A stretch of DNA of 64,000 bases. Source: Closterium sp. Naga37s-1 (lineage: Eukaryota; Streptophyta; Zygnematophyceae; Desmidiales; Closteriaceae). Positions 22,801 to 34,206 of the stretch are shown piece by piece. The DNA lies in contig CANJKZ010000399.1 of NCBI GenBank assembly GCA_947471745.1, positions 69,501-133,500 of the forward strand. The letters run 5' to 3'. Numbering within the stretch: the first letter of the stretch is position 1; the number at the start of each line of letters is the position of its first letter. Position numbers and translations under genes: made by a program. Below the pieces are notes generated by a model, which worked only from the letters and a program-made list of their open reading frames with translations, did no database searches and had not been told where the DNA came from.

Positions 22801-25800
22801 TAGAATGGAAGAGAGTGGGCGGTGAGGAGCGAGGGGGGGCGGTGCGAGAGGAGGAGCCACAACTGGTGGCGGAAGGGAGCCACAACTGGTGGCGGAAGGG
22901 AGCCACAACTGGTGGCGGAAGGGAGCCACAACTGGTGGCGGAAGGGAGCCACAACTGGTGGCGGAAGGGAGCCACAACTGGTGGCGGAAGGGAGCCACAA
23001 CTGGTGGCGGAAGGGAGCCACAACTGGTGGCGGAAGGGAGCCACAACTGGTGGCGGAAGGGAGCCACAACTGGTGGCGGAAGGGAGCCACAACTGGTGGC
23101 GTAAGGGGCAATGGCGGCAGTGGGGGGACAGTGGTCGGCAGTGGGAGCACAGCTGGGCGGCAGTGGGAGCACACCGGGGACGGATGGGGCCGGGAGAGCG
23201 GGGGAGGGCGGAGGGGGGCTTACCGAATTTGAGGGTGTTGTAGAACTTGGTGCACTCCGCGGGGTCCTGCGGCGTCTGATCCGCCAGTGCCGGGTTGGCT
23301 GACGTGTTCAGACAGTTGGTGAAGTACCTGCATGGGGGGGGATGGGCGGAGAGGGAGGGGGCGGGACACACAGAGAGAGAGGGAGAGGGGAGTTGAGGGG
23401 TAGGTGAGAAGGGGTGTGAAGGGGGCAGGTTACAGCAGATCAAATGACGGTAGCTGCTGGAGTTTGCAGAAATTGGGGGAGTCTTTGCCAGAAAGAGGTG
23501 TAAGCAATGGCAGTAGGTGGCAGGGGGGCGGCAAGGGGCGGCAAGGGGCGGCAGGGGGCGGCAGGGACTGACTTGAAGTCGAGGTTGCGGCCGGCAGGCA
23601 CTGGCGGTACTGTGCCGTTGAGGAAGTTGGAACTCACGTCCCTGCACCGCGGGGACACGGGGAGAGCGTGACGGGGAACAGTGGGCGGAGATGGGCGGAG
23701 AAATGAGAGGGGAGTGAGGGAGGGGAGAAGGAGGGCGCAGAAGCAGCACGAGAGTGAGCTGTGCAGGCGGACGGGCAAGAATCGACGGACGGCAGGCAGG
23801 ATGGTGGGGGATGTGGGAGGAGTGCAGCAGGGTGGGAAGCAGAAGGGCGGAAAAAGGCTGATGCGGGCGGAGAAGGGCAGAGAAGGGTGGGGGCGGGCGA
23901 GGTTGGGCGGGGCAGGGGCGGGCGGCTCACAGTGCGGTGAGCGTGCGGGGCGCAAAGAGCTCCTTGGCGGGCGGCAGTGGCCCCCACAGCTCGTTGTTGT
24001 ACAGCACTCTGCGCAGGGGCGGATACGGGTGTGGGGGGAAGGGCAATACGGGGAGTGGGGGGAGAGGGGGAAGAGGAGAGGAAGCTGAAAAGAGGAAGGG
24101 GAGGAAGAGATGGATTGGGAGGAAGGTTCGTGGGTGCGACACGGCGAGGCACCGAGCGTAGCAGCAGGAGGATACGAGCAGCAGCAGGTGAATGCGAGGC
24201 GAGGGGAGGCTGAGACTCGAGCAGGAAGGACTGGTGGTGAGGGGAGGGGAAGGCGGGGGGTGTTGATGCGGCGGGGGCGGGTGAAGAAGAGCGGACTTAC
24301 ATGTCAGAGATGTTTTTGAGCTTGAGCAGGAACGACGGGAAGCGGCTCTGGATGCGCGCGGCGGGCGCCACGAAGTGCTGCAGCGACGTCATGCCCGCCC
24401 ACGATTCGGGGAAGGAGCCGTTCAGATTCAGCTTCTGCAGATTGCTGCCGCGCCGAAAAGGGGGGGGGAGGGGGGAGGGGAGGAGAGGAGGAGAGGAGGG
24501 GGGGGGGGGGGGGGGAGCGAAGGGGAGAAGCGGGGGAAGAGGGAACGGGGAGAGAGTTAGGATGGTGAGGAGCGGGAAAAAATGGGCATGGGCAAGCGAT
24601 GAGTCTTTGGCCGAAACGGACGGTACAGGGCAGGTGGACGGGAAGGGGGGGGGGGGGAGGGGGGAGGGGGGGTGTGGGGGGGAGGATTTGAAAATGCGGC
24701 GTGAGCGGGCAAAGGCGACGGTCAAAGCAGCACACAGGGAGGAGGTTGATAAGCAGGCGTGGTAAGATTGATAAGTTGATAAGCACTCACAGCAGCTCTA
24801 GCTTCTGGAGTGAGCCCCAGCTTTCCGGCAGCGTGCCTTGAAACGAGTTCCCGCCAATGTCCCTGCGATGCGAGCGTAGCACACAAAGCCGTCAGTATGA
24901 GCCACCGGCAAAACGTTTAACTAAATAACGAGACACGTGGCGGTATGAAGCGCAGATGCCGTAAGCAAGCACGCACGATACTTTCCCAGTTAAAGACCAC
25001 ACGAGAGACAGAGCGGATTGAGGTGAACTTGCTCAATAGCGACCCCAAATTGACGAGAGGGCGAAAGGTCGAGTCGCGAGTGCGTACAGTTTTACAAGTT
25101 GAGTCAAGTTTCCAATCTCGGGCGGCAGCACGTCGGCCATCTGGTTTTGCGAGAGGGCGAGCCACGTCAGATTGCTCAACGTGGCGATGCCACGTGGGAT
25201 TGACCCCGTGATGCGATTCAGACTCACGTCGCTGCGAGGGGGAGCGGGGAAAGCGGGGACGCGACAGGACCCCGGGAGCGACGAAGGAAAGTCGTCAGAG
25301 ACCACACTATCCATCAGCATCGACAATGGCGGCAAAACGATAACAGAGTCACGAGAATGACGGTGGGGGTGCACGGAACGACAACAGGAAACCCGAAAAC
25401 GCTCGAGAACTATCGAGAATGTTCGCGCATGTTAGAGGAATAGATGCGGCGGCGGCGACGGACTCGAAGCGCGGCGGCGAGCGGAGCGTACAGTTTCTGG
25501 AGGCTCTTGAGCGCCGAGACCTCCTCGGGAAAGGGACCCACGAACCGGTTGCCCTCGAACATGCTGCTCGCACCGCACCGTACCGCACCGGACCGTACCG
25601 CATGCGCAACCACACGGAGGAAAGGGCAGAAAGGCAGGGTTAGACGAACGACGGATAAGAAGATGAACTGAGACTCGATAAACAGGGAGTGCGACCGGGA
25701 AGGCACGGAAAATCAAACGTCAGGGATCGACTGTGAAGGGCGAGGAGCTGGCGCGACCGACTCGAGCGCAGCACACGGACGGGAGGCAAAGGCGACGCGG

Positions 25801-26750
25801 CTCACATTTCCTTGAGCTTGGAGAACTTGGAAATTATCGGCGGCAGCACGGGGCCGTAGACGTCGTTGCCCTGCAAATTAATAAGCACGAGATTCTCGAG
25901 TGCCGTCATCTTGGCCCACGGGATCTGCCCCTTTAGCGCGCCCGGCGACATCCCCTTGCCGTACGACGGGTCCTTGTCCGCCATCTGGGGGTTGCCTATG
26001 TCGCTGCGCGCGCGGAGAAAGGGGAGAACGGTGCGCGGGGAAGGGATGAATTGAGTGTCGTTGTAAGATGAAGGGGGGGTGGGGGCAGGAGGGGGGGAAC
26101 GTGAGGGAGAGGAGGAAAGGGGAAAGCTGGGGGGGCGGGGGGAGGGGGCGGAGAGAGGCTAGTCTATAAAACGACTTGAGGGCGGCGGGAGTGGAGGGGT
26201 GGGGGCGGGGAGGACGGCTTACATGGCGTTAACGCGGCCGTCGATGTCGCAGGTGATCCATTTCCAGAACTGCACGCACGGCTTGGACGTGTTGTACTGC
26301 ATGCCCAGCGACACGTTCGCCCACGACCCCCACTTGAAAAACACCTCGTGGTTGCCGAACGCTTTCGCGAATGCCAGCAGTGCCGCCTCTGCGCAAGCCA
26401 CGGCCATGAAGAGATATTCGTTAGAAGCGAAGAGGAAGTTAGTTTAGCGCAACGGCAATGACACTGGTAGTGGCCGTTACGAAATGGGAAAAAGGGCGCA
26501 GGGAGAAGGAACAAGCGGCGAAGTGGAAACTATATTGGTGCCGTGAACCGACAATGCGTGAGGCAATGCTCGTACTTTCGGCCATGGCGACGGAATCGGG
26601 GGTGGAAAATCCTGGAATCGGGATGATTTCATTTGCGGGATCCCCTGGTGGTGGGGTGGGCGGTGGTTGCGATTGTGCGGAGACCGCCGTTAGTGATATT
26701 ACGACTACTAGAACTGCTATTAGTGACGGCCAACACTGTCGAAAACCCAT
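19845..26750 (-). CDS. Leucine-rich-repeat receptor-like kinase
   Basis: Fourteen exons: 26750-26576, 26388-26223, 26003-25806, 25563-25492, 25231-25088, 24862-24791, 24444-24301, 24008-23931, 23641-23573, 23327-23224, 22627-22424, 22254-21834, 21620-21338, 20315-19845. Exon 1 gives a signal peptide (LIAVLVVVISLTAVSA). Exon 2 is an LRR N-cap with KPCVQFWKWITCD. The next exons are 72 or 144 nt modules of one or two 24-aa repeats, the classic plant LRR exon phase. Exon 11 has the transmembrane helix (GITVSLAIAIAAVGGAIWFL). The kinase has IGKGGYGTVYKA, VAVKRL, HRDIKSANILL, VADFGLCKE and SFGYLDPEYV, so it should be catalytically active at the plasma membrane. By eye the kinase is nearest to the At1g49730/At3g19300 group. 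The tail is Ser-rich. The ligand is unknown. Introns carry exon-fragment copies at exons 11 and 13. Confidence 0.93.
20480..20932. repeat. 11-bp and 34-bp minisatellites in the last LRR-RLK intron
   Basis: From 20480 to about 20800 there are some 28 copies of an 11-bp unit (acacccagcac, some actcacccagc). From about 20803 there are four copies of a 34-bp unit containing cagtccctcagcactcaccc. The 34-bp unit merges into the 135-bp exon-fragment array to its right and probably derives from that array's intron part. Confidence 0.92.
20933..21337 (-). repeat. 135-bp tandem array: three copies of LRR-RLK exon 13 3' end with donor
   Basis: Copies end at donors at 20933, 21068 and 21203. The real exon 13 ends at 21338, an exact 135-bp step. 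Each copy has about 90 nt of exon (reading SYGVVLLELISGHKSIHEW) and about 45 nt of intron. The three copies agree with each other at sites where all differ from the real exon, so one copy was amplified. Confidence 0.96.
22667..22763 (-). repeat. Upstream partial copy of LRR-RLK exon 11 5' end
   Basis: Follows a ctctccag acceptor and reads ASQLSSTSYNGTETVQPTEY then MIIGITVSLA before breaking off inside the transmembrane segment. It lacks the three codons SKT of the real exon at 22627. Confidence 0.92.
22853..23103. repeat. 23-bp minisatellite in LRR-RLK intron 10
   Basis: Eleven near-perfect copies of a 23-bp unit containing gccacaactggtggcggaag. Confidence 0.95.
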
Positions 26751-28024
26751 GCTGGGCCAATAAAGGAACGCGTGACGGCTGCCAGTAAGTCGGACGCAGA
26801 GTCGACTCAAAAATATAGATCAGTGACGGCTGCTAGTCCACTAGAACTCCCAATGTGTACTCCACGCCCGTCTTAGCTCAGTAGACAAGGAGGATAGCCC
26901 TGGAGCGTAATATTTACAAGGACGAATGAGCAGAAGTGAGTTTGACGATTACTCGTGGGGCTTGAGTTACGTAGGTGGGTGGGTGAGCAAAATCAATCTC
27001 AGCTGAGGGCCGTGGGGAGGGTTTTGTGCACCATGCCTCGTGCTGGAAAGGGGGAAGGCGGAAGCTTTACAGACGGGGAGAGGGGTGAGCGGGGGATGGG
27101 AGTGGGAGGAAACGGGATGGAAACGCGTACTGTATTCCCCCTCTCCTCCCCTTTCTCCCCCACGACTCAGGCCACACCAAACCAAGCTACACGTAACCGC
27201 CAACGGCAGCTGTCTTTCCGCCCGTAACCTCCAGGTTCCGCGCGGACTGGCAGTGTGCGGTTTTGGTAGGTGTCGGTAAGGGCGCATTGAGAATCCGCGT
27301 GCTCTCTGATCCGAAACACCACGCCAGTGTGAGTGGGAAACCGCTTTCTGTCCACCGAAACCAAACACGAGTGCTGCACTTTTATCTAAATTTTGTTGAA
27401 TCTAGTGTTTCGGATTAAACGTGAACAGCCGTGAGGGCACCCAACGAAACAGTCTGTTTTCCTGCGGATGCCCCCTTCCATTCCAGCACAATCAGCACCT
27501 CGAATTTTAGATATTACAATGTTTTTGTACAGTAGTACAGTATCTTCCGCAGGGCTGAAATTTTTCCCCCCAGCCCGGTTTGAAGTGCAATCCAGGGGGT
27601 TACATTGCCAACTGGCACATGCCTACAGAGCTGCTCCCTACAGTGCTGCCTGAGGTTCCCTTCCGGTCCCCTGCTCTCCAAGTCCCGCACTGGAAAAAGA
27701 CCCTGTCTGCTGAGGTAGGTGAGAGGGACAAAGAATTGCGGCCCCGCCGAAACAATCGCCGTTTCTTGTTCGGAGGAGCTCACCTGCCTGACGTGAGCAC
27801 CACCAGTGCATTTCTCCTCTCGCCACCATTGACACCATCCCAGGCTTTTTCCCAGGCTCCCTAGTAAGAAATCAGTACCGAGGTACTTCTGACATGATGC
27901 GCTGCGCTGAAAACACGCCCTTGCAACCGTACACATTGTCGTTTGGCCGGTATCCACCTGAAGCAAGTGGTCAATCTCGACAATGTCATGTTACTGAACG
28001 ACATTCACTTGCCCTCGCGTCTAA
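26751..28024. promoter_or_regulatory. LRR-RLK upstream region
   Basis: About 1.27 kb from the LRR-RLK start to the left end of the transposon at 28025. It holds a G-rich stretch at 27050-27110 and otherwise no supported gene. Open frames here have no recognisable family. Confidence 0.4.
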
Positions 28025-28589
28025 GGGCGTGTCTGAAGTGCAAACGTCGAGTTTCGTCAGATTTCGTCGACGAAACTCATCCGTGGGACCCACGCGTGTT
28101 GGTGTCTGAAGTGCAGCCTGACATCCCTCGACGAAACTCGACGTTCGTGCACATGTCGAGGGATGTCGAACAGTGATACCGGGCAGCTGTTTGAGTCACT
28201 GTAGTCAGTGAGTGTTTCAAAAACAATTCTTCGACACGCCATGTCTGCATAGCTGTGGCAAACACACGTGAATAAGAACTAAGACGAGAGCGACACGTGC
28301 TAGAGAAATTTCGCTGGCAATGTGACAGTAGAATATCCGGTGTTACCAGCAACAATCTATGCTAAGCGAAATTCGCGAGATTGCAAACAATTGAGTTACA
28401 TGAATGATTCTGTTAATTCCACGTCGAATTTTCATGGGCAACTTATAACAGTGTTCCTATGGCACGTGTGGGTTATTTTGTCGTGTGGGTGTCTGAAGTG
28501 AACACAGCTGAAAACGGATGTCGAGTTTCGTCAAGGAACGTCGACGAAAGTTTCGTCGGCAAACGTCGAAATTCACTTCAGACACGCCC
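28025..28589. mobile_element. Non-autonomous TIR element, TAA duplication (Harbinger/Tourist-like)
   Basis: The ends are inverted repeats: gggcgtgtctgaagtg at the left and cacttcagacacgccc at the right. They are flanked by TAA at 28022-28024 and 28590-28592. No transposase frame is present. Further copies of the tgtctgaagtg motif lie inside (near 28102 and 28489), with several short inverted segments around cgtcgacgaaact. This suggests nested or internally duplicated ends. The 3-bp TWA target and GG start fit PIF/Harbinger MITEs. Confidence 0.82.
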
Positions 28590-28855
28590 TAATCAAAGCA
28601 CGACATCCGAGGCGCGGGGACAAGAACATCAGAAACGACAGCACCACTTGGCACGTGTCACACATGTCGCTCGAGTCAGCACATGACATGCGCTTGAGGC
28701 TGGATCGTTGCTCGCAGTCGTTAGTACACTTGAACTTGGAAAATCGGGGGCTTTTGGTTTCTACACTGGTAAGAGATTCAATGCAACTCACTAAGACGTT
28801 TCAAAACTCAAGCACACAATATTACAGCATATTCAAATTTCTTTCGCAGGGCAAA
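28590..28855. other. Short unannotated segment downstream of the PAS-like gene
   Basis: Likely the 3' UTR of the minus-strand gene ending at 28856. Nothing else seen. Confidence 0.4.
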
Positions 28856-31800
28856 CTACCAAAACCAATCCATGTCTCCAGATTTCTCGTCTTCAGCCCA
28901 AGCTCCCCACCGGCCCTTGGGTGTCAAAGCCGAGCCAGCATCCTCCCTTCGACCCTCCATCCCAACCGCTCTACACTCCACTGCACATCCACCCACACTG
29001 CTTGATACACCTGGGGCCTGCAGCCCAGACAGCTGCTGCTTCCCCCCCTGCACACCTCCACTCACATCCCCTCCACCACCACCTCTGAAGCTGCTCCCTT
29101 CTCTGTAACTGCCCCCATCTTCCCTGGAAGAGGATGGGGCAAGCAGGCTGCGGCGGCGTGAGGCGCCACCACTTTCCCTGCTACTGCCGCTGGTGCCAAA
29201 ACCACTCTCTTGCGACACACTCCGAGGCACTCCAGCCAACCTCGGGACCTCCAGAGAGGAAGAGCGAGGCACGATGCTCCGGGATGGCGATGAGGAGAGA
29301 CGAGAGGAGGGAGAGGACGTGTAGCTGTCATGGGAGGCAGAGGGGCGGAGAGACGACGGGCGCGAGGAAGACGAGAAGAACCGCGGCGAACCAATCAGGG
29401 GCTCTGCTCCCCCTCCTCCTCCCCTCCCACCGCCACCAGCAGCACCAGTACCACCATCAGCAGCATCGGCATGAGCCGGGGCACACTCTGCAGATGCCGA
29501 GGCGAAGAGAGAGGTGTGGGAGCGGCGAGGGGAGCTGACTGCCTCAAGGGCCTTCTTGGCAGCGCCAACCACTCCCTTGTGGCTTAGGGCGCTCAACAGG
29601 CGCCGGCCAGGCGTGGACGTCTCTCCTCCCCCGGGCTGTGAGTCGGCGGGTAAACTGCAGGGGTCGGGGGCGGTGCAGAACGGTGCCGGAATGCGGTTGA
29701 GATCGCGCTTGGGCTCTGAGCGCTGCTTGCAGAGGCTGCGGGTATCGTCGGATGAGGAAGAGCGAGCGATGAGGGAGGGAATACGGGAGGGCGGGCGGGA
29801 GAGGGGCTGAGAAGGACTGGAGATGGTAGCGGGAGAAGCTGGGCTGGTCTCGCTTGGTGCTTCCGAGTCGTCTACGTTGAGAGGTGACAGCGATAGGTTC
29901 AGTTTTCCTCGAATGCTGTTACTTCTGGTGACGGTACTGTTGCTGTTGTCAAGACTGCTGCCAGTGCTGGTGTCAATGCAAGAGACAGAGGGAGCATTCA
30001 AGTCCTTAGTCTCCTTGTCTTCTCTCACGGGCGATCCCAGCCAGAAAAAGTCCTCCTCTTGCTCCTTTTCCTCCTTCCCTCTCTCTTGCTGTACCCCCAC
30101 TCCGCTCCTCCCACTCTCCTCAGCAAAACGACTAGCAGCCACCCGTCTATCCTCACTCCAGCCCTCTGGTTCGGCACTCCCAAGCCTGCTGGACCCCTTC
30201 TGTTCTCTCTTTGAAGGGGACGAAAGCGAAAAGCCCACTCTCCCGAAGCTCACCGCCTTGCTTAGGGCCGGGCCTCTTCGTTCCTTCTCCCTTTCTTTCT
30301 CCCTCTCCCGCACCTTCCCCTCATCATTGCCTTGGCCATAACTAGAGGCCGCTGGGGCAGCAGGAGACTGCGATCGTCCCATGCTCAGGCTCATGCGCAG
30401 CGATCTGCTAGCAGGGCTATCGCTCCTGTCGCTCTTATCGCTCCGACCGCTCCGCTCACTCCTCCACACTCCCTCCCTCCCTCCCCCTCCCTCACCTTCC
30501 ATTCCTTCTCCCCCGTCCCCTCCCCGAACCCCGCCCACCCACTTCGCAAACGCCCGCTTCTTGCCCTCCTCCCCCCCTCTCGCCGCCCTCTCCCTCTCGC
30601 GCTCCTTCTCCCTCTCCCTCGCCGCCTGAACAGCTTGCTGCACCTGCTGCTCCTCCCGCCGCTGCAGGCGCTGCTGCTGCGCGGCCCAGCGCTGCTTCAC
30701 GCGCTCCCACGACTCCTCGTCCTCGTCCTCGTCCGATATCGCGTCCGCGTCCATCTCCCGCCCTCCGCGCGCCAGGTGGCACGATCTCCGCGCCGCAAGC
30801 CTCTCACGAACGTCCGAAATTTGCCGAGCGACGGTCGCGCTCTCCCCGCCCCTGCCATCCCCGATATACGCGTCCTCATCATCGTCGTCGTCGTCTTCAA
30901 AATCATTCTCGATTTCCTCGAGCGGCGCGATCGGGGATGTCATGTCGTCGTCATTTTCTGCTTCACTGTATGCATCCTCGTTAAGAGCATCCTCGTCGTC
31001 GGGGTCTTCTCTTAAAGCTAATGCCAATCCTTCCTCGTCTATCTCCAACCCATTCCCCTCCTCCTCTTCCTCCTCGTCATCCTCCTCCAATTCCTCCTCT
31101 CCATCCTCGCGTCGCGGCCAGTTGCTATTCTGGACGGTCCGTGACGAATTCGGAGGTTGCATTGATTTCAACGACCCTGTGCTGCTGACACGTGGAACGG
31201 GCGGCTTGCGCGCGGAGTGGTAGCCGGAGGCGCGCGTACGACCAGAGCTGCTCCCCACGTCACCGTTTCCGCGGGATGGGAGAGGGGGGCGGGCGTGGGC
31301 GCGAGGGGGAGTGATAGAGCCGGGAGGCGCGCCAAACGCGCAAACCATTCCGTTCTGCTGCGCGCGGCTTCCCCTCGCACCTGCCCCCCTGATGCCGTCT
31401 TTTAAGCCCTGCTGCTGCAACTCGCTCTCCCTCGACCAATCGCTGTTCGTCTCGCTTCCCGCCTGCCAGTCCGAACCTGGTGATGTAATTTGCTCCTGCG
31501 GTGACGTGGAATGGGGCTCCGCTGACGTGGAAGAACTCTCGAGAGAGTTGTCGCAGGATTCGCCACCTATGCGACTCGAGTCCCCATTTATGTCGCCAAG
31601 GCTGTCGCATTCTGAGACTCTAATATCTTGGTATCTCCCAGGGACGCCATCAAACTCTCGACGTTCGACAGTTTCTCCCATTAGAGCGGCTTCGGCCGTT
31701 CGTTTACCCGTCGTTTCTTGTAGCGGGGTCTGGGGCGGTTCCTCTATAATCACCTCCACGCGTCGCACCCGGAAACCGCTGGCCGCTCCCGCCGCCGGCG

Positions 31801-32554
31801 TCGATGATTGCGGCGGCGCTGGCATTAAGCCCCCGAGGAGGAATGTTGGCGACGGTCCATCGCCTGCGACGGTCCTCTCTTCGTCGCCTGCGAAATTCAG
31901 CGAGCGAGCGACGCGCGTGCCGACAAGATCGCCAGCTCTGTCGCTTTTCAGCAGCTTGAAGTGAATTCGCACCGAAGCGCGATTGTTCTTCGTCACCGCC
32001 TCTACGGCTCTCGACCAATCAGCTTCATAGAGCCCATCCGCCAGATCGTACAAGCTTTTCCCGCCAAAATCTTCAGAGCTGGTGTAACCCAGGTCGCGCA
32101 ACAACCCCCGGCTGACGTGTGCAATGCGGCCTGAGCGCGCCTCCAGCAACAGCTTCGGCTGTCCCGAACCTTCGACTTCCGACGCTACCCTTGCCGAAGC
32201 TGTAGCCTGAGGAGCTTCCCAGCCACCAACGGCGGCTGCACCCGAGCCAGTGCGTGCTGCTTCGGAATGCAGCCCGGCAGGTTCGGCTGCAGATAGGACA
32301 CTTGCGGATAACCCGGAGGCCGAAAATGCAGAGACATTCGATTTGACGTCGTTTTTGTCGTTTCCGCGCGAAAATGAGGAGGAGCGGGGATTGCCGCTTC
32401 GTGGCGAGAGGAGGCGAGAGAGGGAAAACGCTCGGTCGGAAGGTTCGAGGGAAGATGCGTCGGCGAGTCGAGCACTGGTGATGGACTTCCGCAGATCGAG
32501 GGCCATGGTGGAAAGAACAGAGGGAGATTTGACTGAGTAATGAAAAGATTTCAC
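28856..32554 (-). CDS. Large disordered protein with a PAS-like segment
   Basis: An uninterrupted frame of 1232 codons, remarkable beside the fragmented neighbours. It could start at 32554 or at the second Met, about 50 nt in (MALDLRKSIT). Residues about 130-205 resemble a PAS fold: a LLLEARSGRIAHVSRGLLRD strand-helix, GYTSSEDFGGKSLYDL, then a DWSRAVEAV helix and an RIHFKLLKSD strand. The rest is low complexity: a Ser/Pro-rich part, a long acidic stretch (EEELEEDDEEEEEEGNG), a charged coiled-coil-like block rich in Arg/Glu/Gln, and a Ser-rich C-terminus ending DMDWFW. No catalytic domain is seen. A sensory or scaffold role is only a guess. The PAS call rests on pattern alone. Confidence 0.6.
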   Translation of the reverse strand: MKSFHYSVKSPSVLSTMALDLRKSITSARLADASSLEPSDRAFSLSRLLSPRSGNPRSSSFSRGNDKNDVKSNVSAFSASGLSASVLSAAEPAGLHSEAARTGSGAAAVGGWEAPQATASARVASEVEGSGQPKLLLEARSGRIAHVSRGLLRDLGYTSSEDFGGKSLYDLADGLYEADWSRAVEAVTKNNRASVRIHFKLLKSDRAGDLVGTRVARSLNFAGDEERTVAGDGPSPTFLLGGLMPAPPQSSTPAAGAASGFRVRRVEVIIEEPPQTPLQETTGKRTAEAALMGETVERREFDGVPGRYQDIRVSECDSLGDINGDSSRIGGESCDNSLESSSTSAEPHSTSPQEQITSPGSDWQAGSETNSDWSRESELQQQGLKDGIRGAGARGSRAQQNGMVCAFGAPPGSITPPRAHARPPLPSRGNGDVGSSSGRTRASGYHSARKPPVPRVSSTGSLKSMQPPNSSRTVQNSNWPRREDGEEELEEDDEEEEEEGNGLEIDEEGLALALREDPDDEDALNEDAYSEAENDDDMTSPIAPLEEIENDFEDDDDDDEDAYIGDGRGGESATVARQISDVRERLAARRSCHLARGGREMDADAISDEDEDEESWERVKQRWAAQQQRLQRREEQQVQQAVQAAREREKERERERAARGGEEGKKRAFAKWVGGVRGGDGGEGMEGEGGGGREGVWRSERSGRSDKSDRSDSPASRSLRMSLSMGRSQSPAAPAASSYGQGNDEGKVREREKEREKERRGPALSKAVSFGRVGFSLSSPSKREQKGSSRLGSAEPEGWSEDRRVAASRFAEESGRSGVGVQQERGKEEKEQEEDFFWLGSPVREDKETKDLNAPSVSCIDTSTGSSLDNSNSTVTRSNSIRGKLNLSLSPLNVDDSEAPSETSPASPATISSPSQPLSRPPSRIPSLIARSSSSDDTRSLCKQRSEPKRDLNRIPAPFCTAPDPCSLPADSQPGGGETSTPGRRLLSALSHKGVVGAAKKALEAVSSPRRSHTSLFASASAECAPAHADAADGGTGAAGGGGRGGGGGAEPLIGSPRFFSSSSRPSSLRPSASHDSYTSSPSSRLSSSPSRSIVPRSSSLEVPRLAGVPRSVSQESGFGTSGSSRESGGASRRRSLLAPSSSREDGGSYREGSSFRGGGGGDVSGGVQGGKQQLSGLQAPGVSSSVGGCAVECRAVGMEGRREDAGSALTPKGRWGAWAEDEKSGDMDWFW

Positions 32555-33551
32555 GCTCGATTCGCGAATGAAACTGCGGAGCGCATTCGCGTTCCCTTAG
32601 GAACGTTCGGTGTTCGTATATTTCGAAGGGAGGAGACGCCTACAACGTGCTATGGGAGTAAATGTCAGTATTGAGTAATACTATGACTGCAGCTGTAGCT
32701 GATAGGAGCGTGGAAGAAGCATAAAGCTAGGTGTGGAATGGTCGGTGGAGGTACATTGTTGGTGCAGAGACCTGCAGTGGACGAGCCGAACAAGAGGGGA
32801 GGCGAGTTTACGGAGTGGTGGCTGGCGGCTAGAACAACAGGATGGTGACGATGACTCGACCTGCCTGAACTGAAGCAGGCCGAGCGTTTAAAAGGAGGCC
32901 GTTACGCGGACAAGCACGACGTACGCTACGGGACAAGGATTTGGGCCTCCCAGGCCTGGCGGTTGGATAGAGCCACGAGGCAGTTAGCATGGAGAAAAGC
33001 GAGCAGAGAGAGATTTGTGGAGAAGGAAACACAGGACTGTAGGGGTCGTTGCGTTGCGTGATGACAGCTGGGGCGCTTCTTACAGTGCATGCCTTGGATG
33101 GAGTGGATAGCAGGGAAGGGAGAAATGCAAGATGGGGGAATCTAGAGCAAAAGGCGGTGATTAGGTGAGTGAACAGGTCGAAAGAGATCAAGAACGTCTT
33201 AGTGCGGTTTACATTTTTTTCAGGCTCGGAGACAGGTGACCACAAAGTGACGAATATTTGTGGAGACGCTGCTATTCGCATCGAGCCGCTTCGACAGAGG
33301 TTGGGGCAAAGCAAAGCAGTGATGGGGGGATGAGTGATTGGCGCAACCGTTGTACAGTGCTGTATGGGCAGAACGGGACGACCGAGGGGGGACCAGTTTG
33401 AAGGGGAGACCAGGGATGGGGGCCTTGCGCAGCACAATTACGTACAGAAGCGTGCCAAGCAGAAAGGCATGAAAAATCTGGCGTGAATAGCCCGTAAAGT
33501 TTTAACCTCCAAAGAACATTCTCAATATTCCTTCAATTACAGCTCGGCTTA
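32555..33551. promoter_or_regulatory. Upstream region of the PAS-like gene
   Basis: About 1 kb with no recognisable gene. A 202-codon minus-strand frame at 32829-33437 has no family features. Confidence 0.35.
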
Positions 33552-33686
33552 GGGCGGGTCCGAAGTGAAGCCGACATCCGTTGACATCCGATGTCGGTAA
33601 ATCCTGACGGTTGGAACTTTCGATCCGAGGGTTCACATTACCAATATCCATCGATATCCATTCGACGCTTCACTTCGGACACGCTC
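33552..33686. mobile_element. 135-bp MITE, same family as 28025-28589, TTA duplication
   Basis: The ends gggcgggtccgaagtgaagc and gcttcacttcggacacgctc are inverted copies of each other. They match the ends of the element at 28025 (gggcgtgtctgaagtg). TTA flanks both sides (33549-33551 and 33687-33689). Too short to code. Confidence 0.85.
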
Positions 33687-33689
33687 TTA

Positions 33690-34206
33690 GAACCTTTGGT
33701 TGTGAATGTTTCGTTGTGTGGACAATGCTGCTTGTACAACCTGGACTGAGGCTAATGTTGCCAGGGTGAATGCTGCTGGAAAACATTCAAGTTCGCGGAC
33801 ATGTACAGTGCTGTACGATGCCAAGAAACTGATTGTCGTTCCGCCAATCAGCCGAGCTGCAAAAGTGCGGTGTTATCATGAGGAGACGAGAGGGAGAGTG
33901 CAGCACATTTGTCCACATCGATAAATGAAGGTGATAATATGCAATTTTTTTTTCGTGCTCTGCATTTTAGACTAATGATAATCTGTTTTGTCTGATATTT
34001 GACTGCCATTCACACAGGAGGCTTTGAGCAGTTTATCTCAACTATTAGAATAAGCTGCTTGCTGCTTCACCTGACCAGATTTTACCCATGATCCAGCACA
34101 ATACAAAGCTCTTCACCATACCAATTGAGAGGTTTTGCCACCTACATGTGAATTCTCGATCAGCACGAATCAACTCATGCTGCCAGCCAATACTGTGCAA
34201 AATCCC
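33690..34206. other. Intergenic, 3' flank of the RopGAP gene
   Basis: AT-richer sequence with no supported gene. The part near 34206 is probably RopGAP 3' UTR. Confidence 0.4.

Noticed and set aside
26871..26910. tRNA-like stretch containing ttagctcagtagacaagg
   Set aside because: It resembles a D-arm box, but no T-arm consensus or acceptor pairing follows.
32829..33437. 202-codon minus-strand frame upstream of the PAS-like gene
   Set aside because: No family resemblance or splice context. Composition fits chance in GC-rich DNA.
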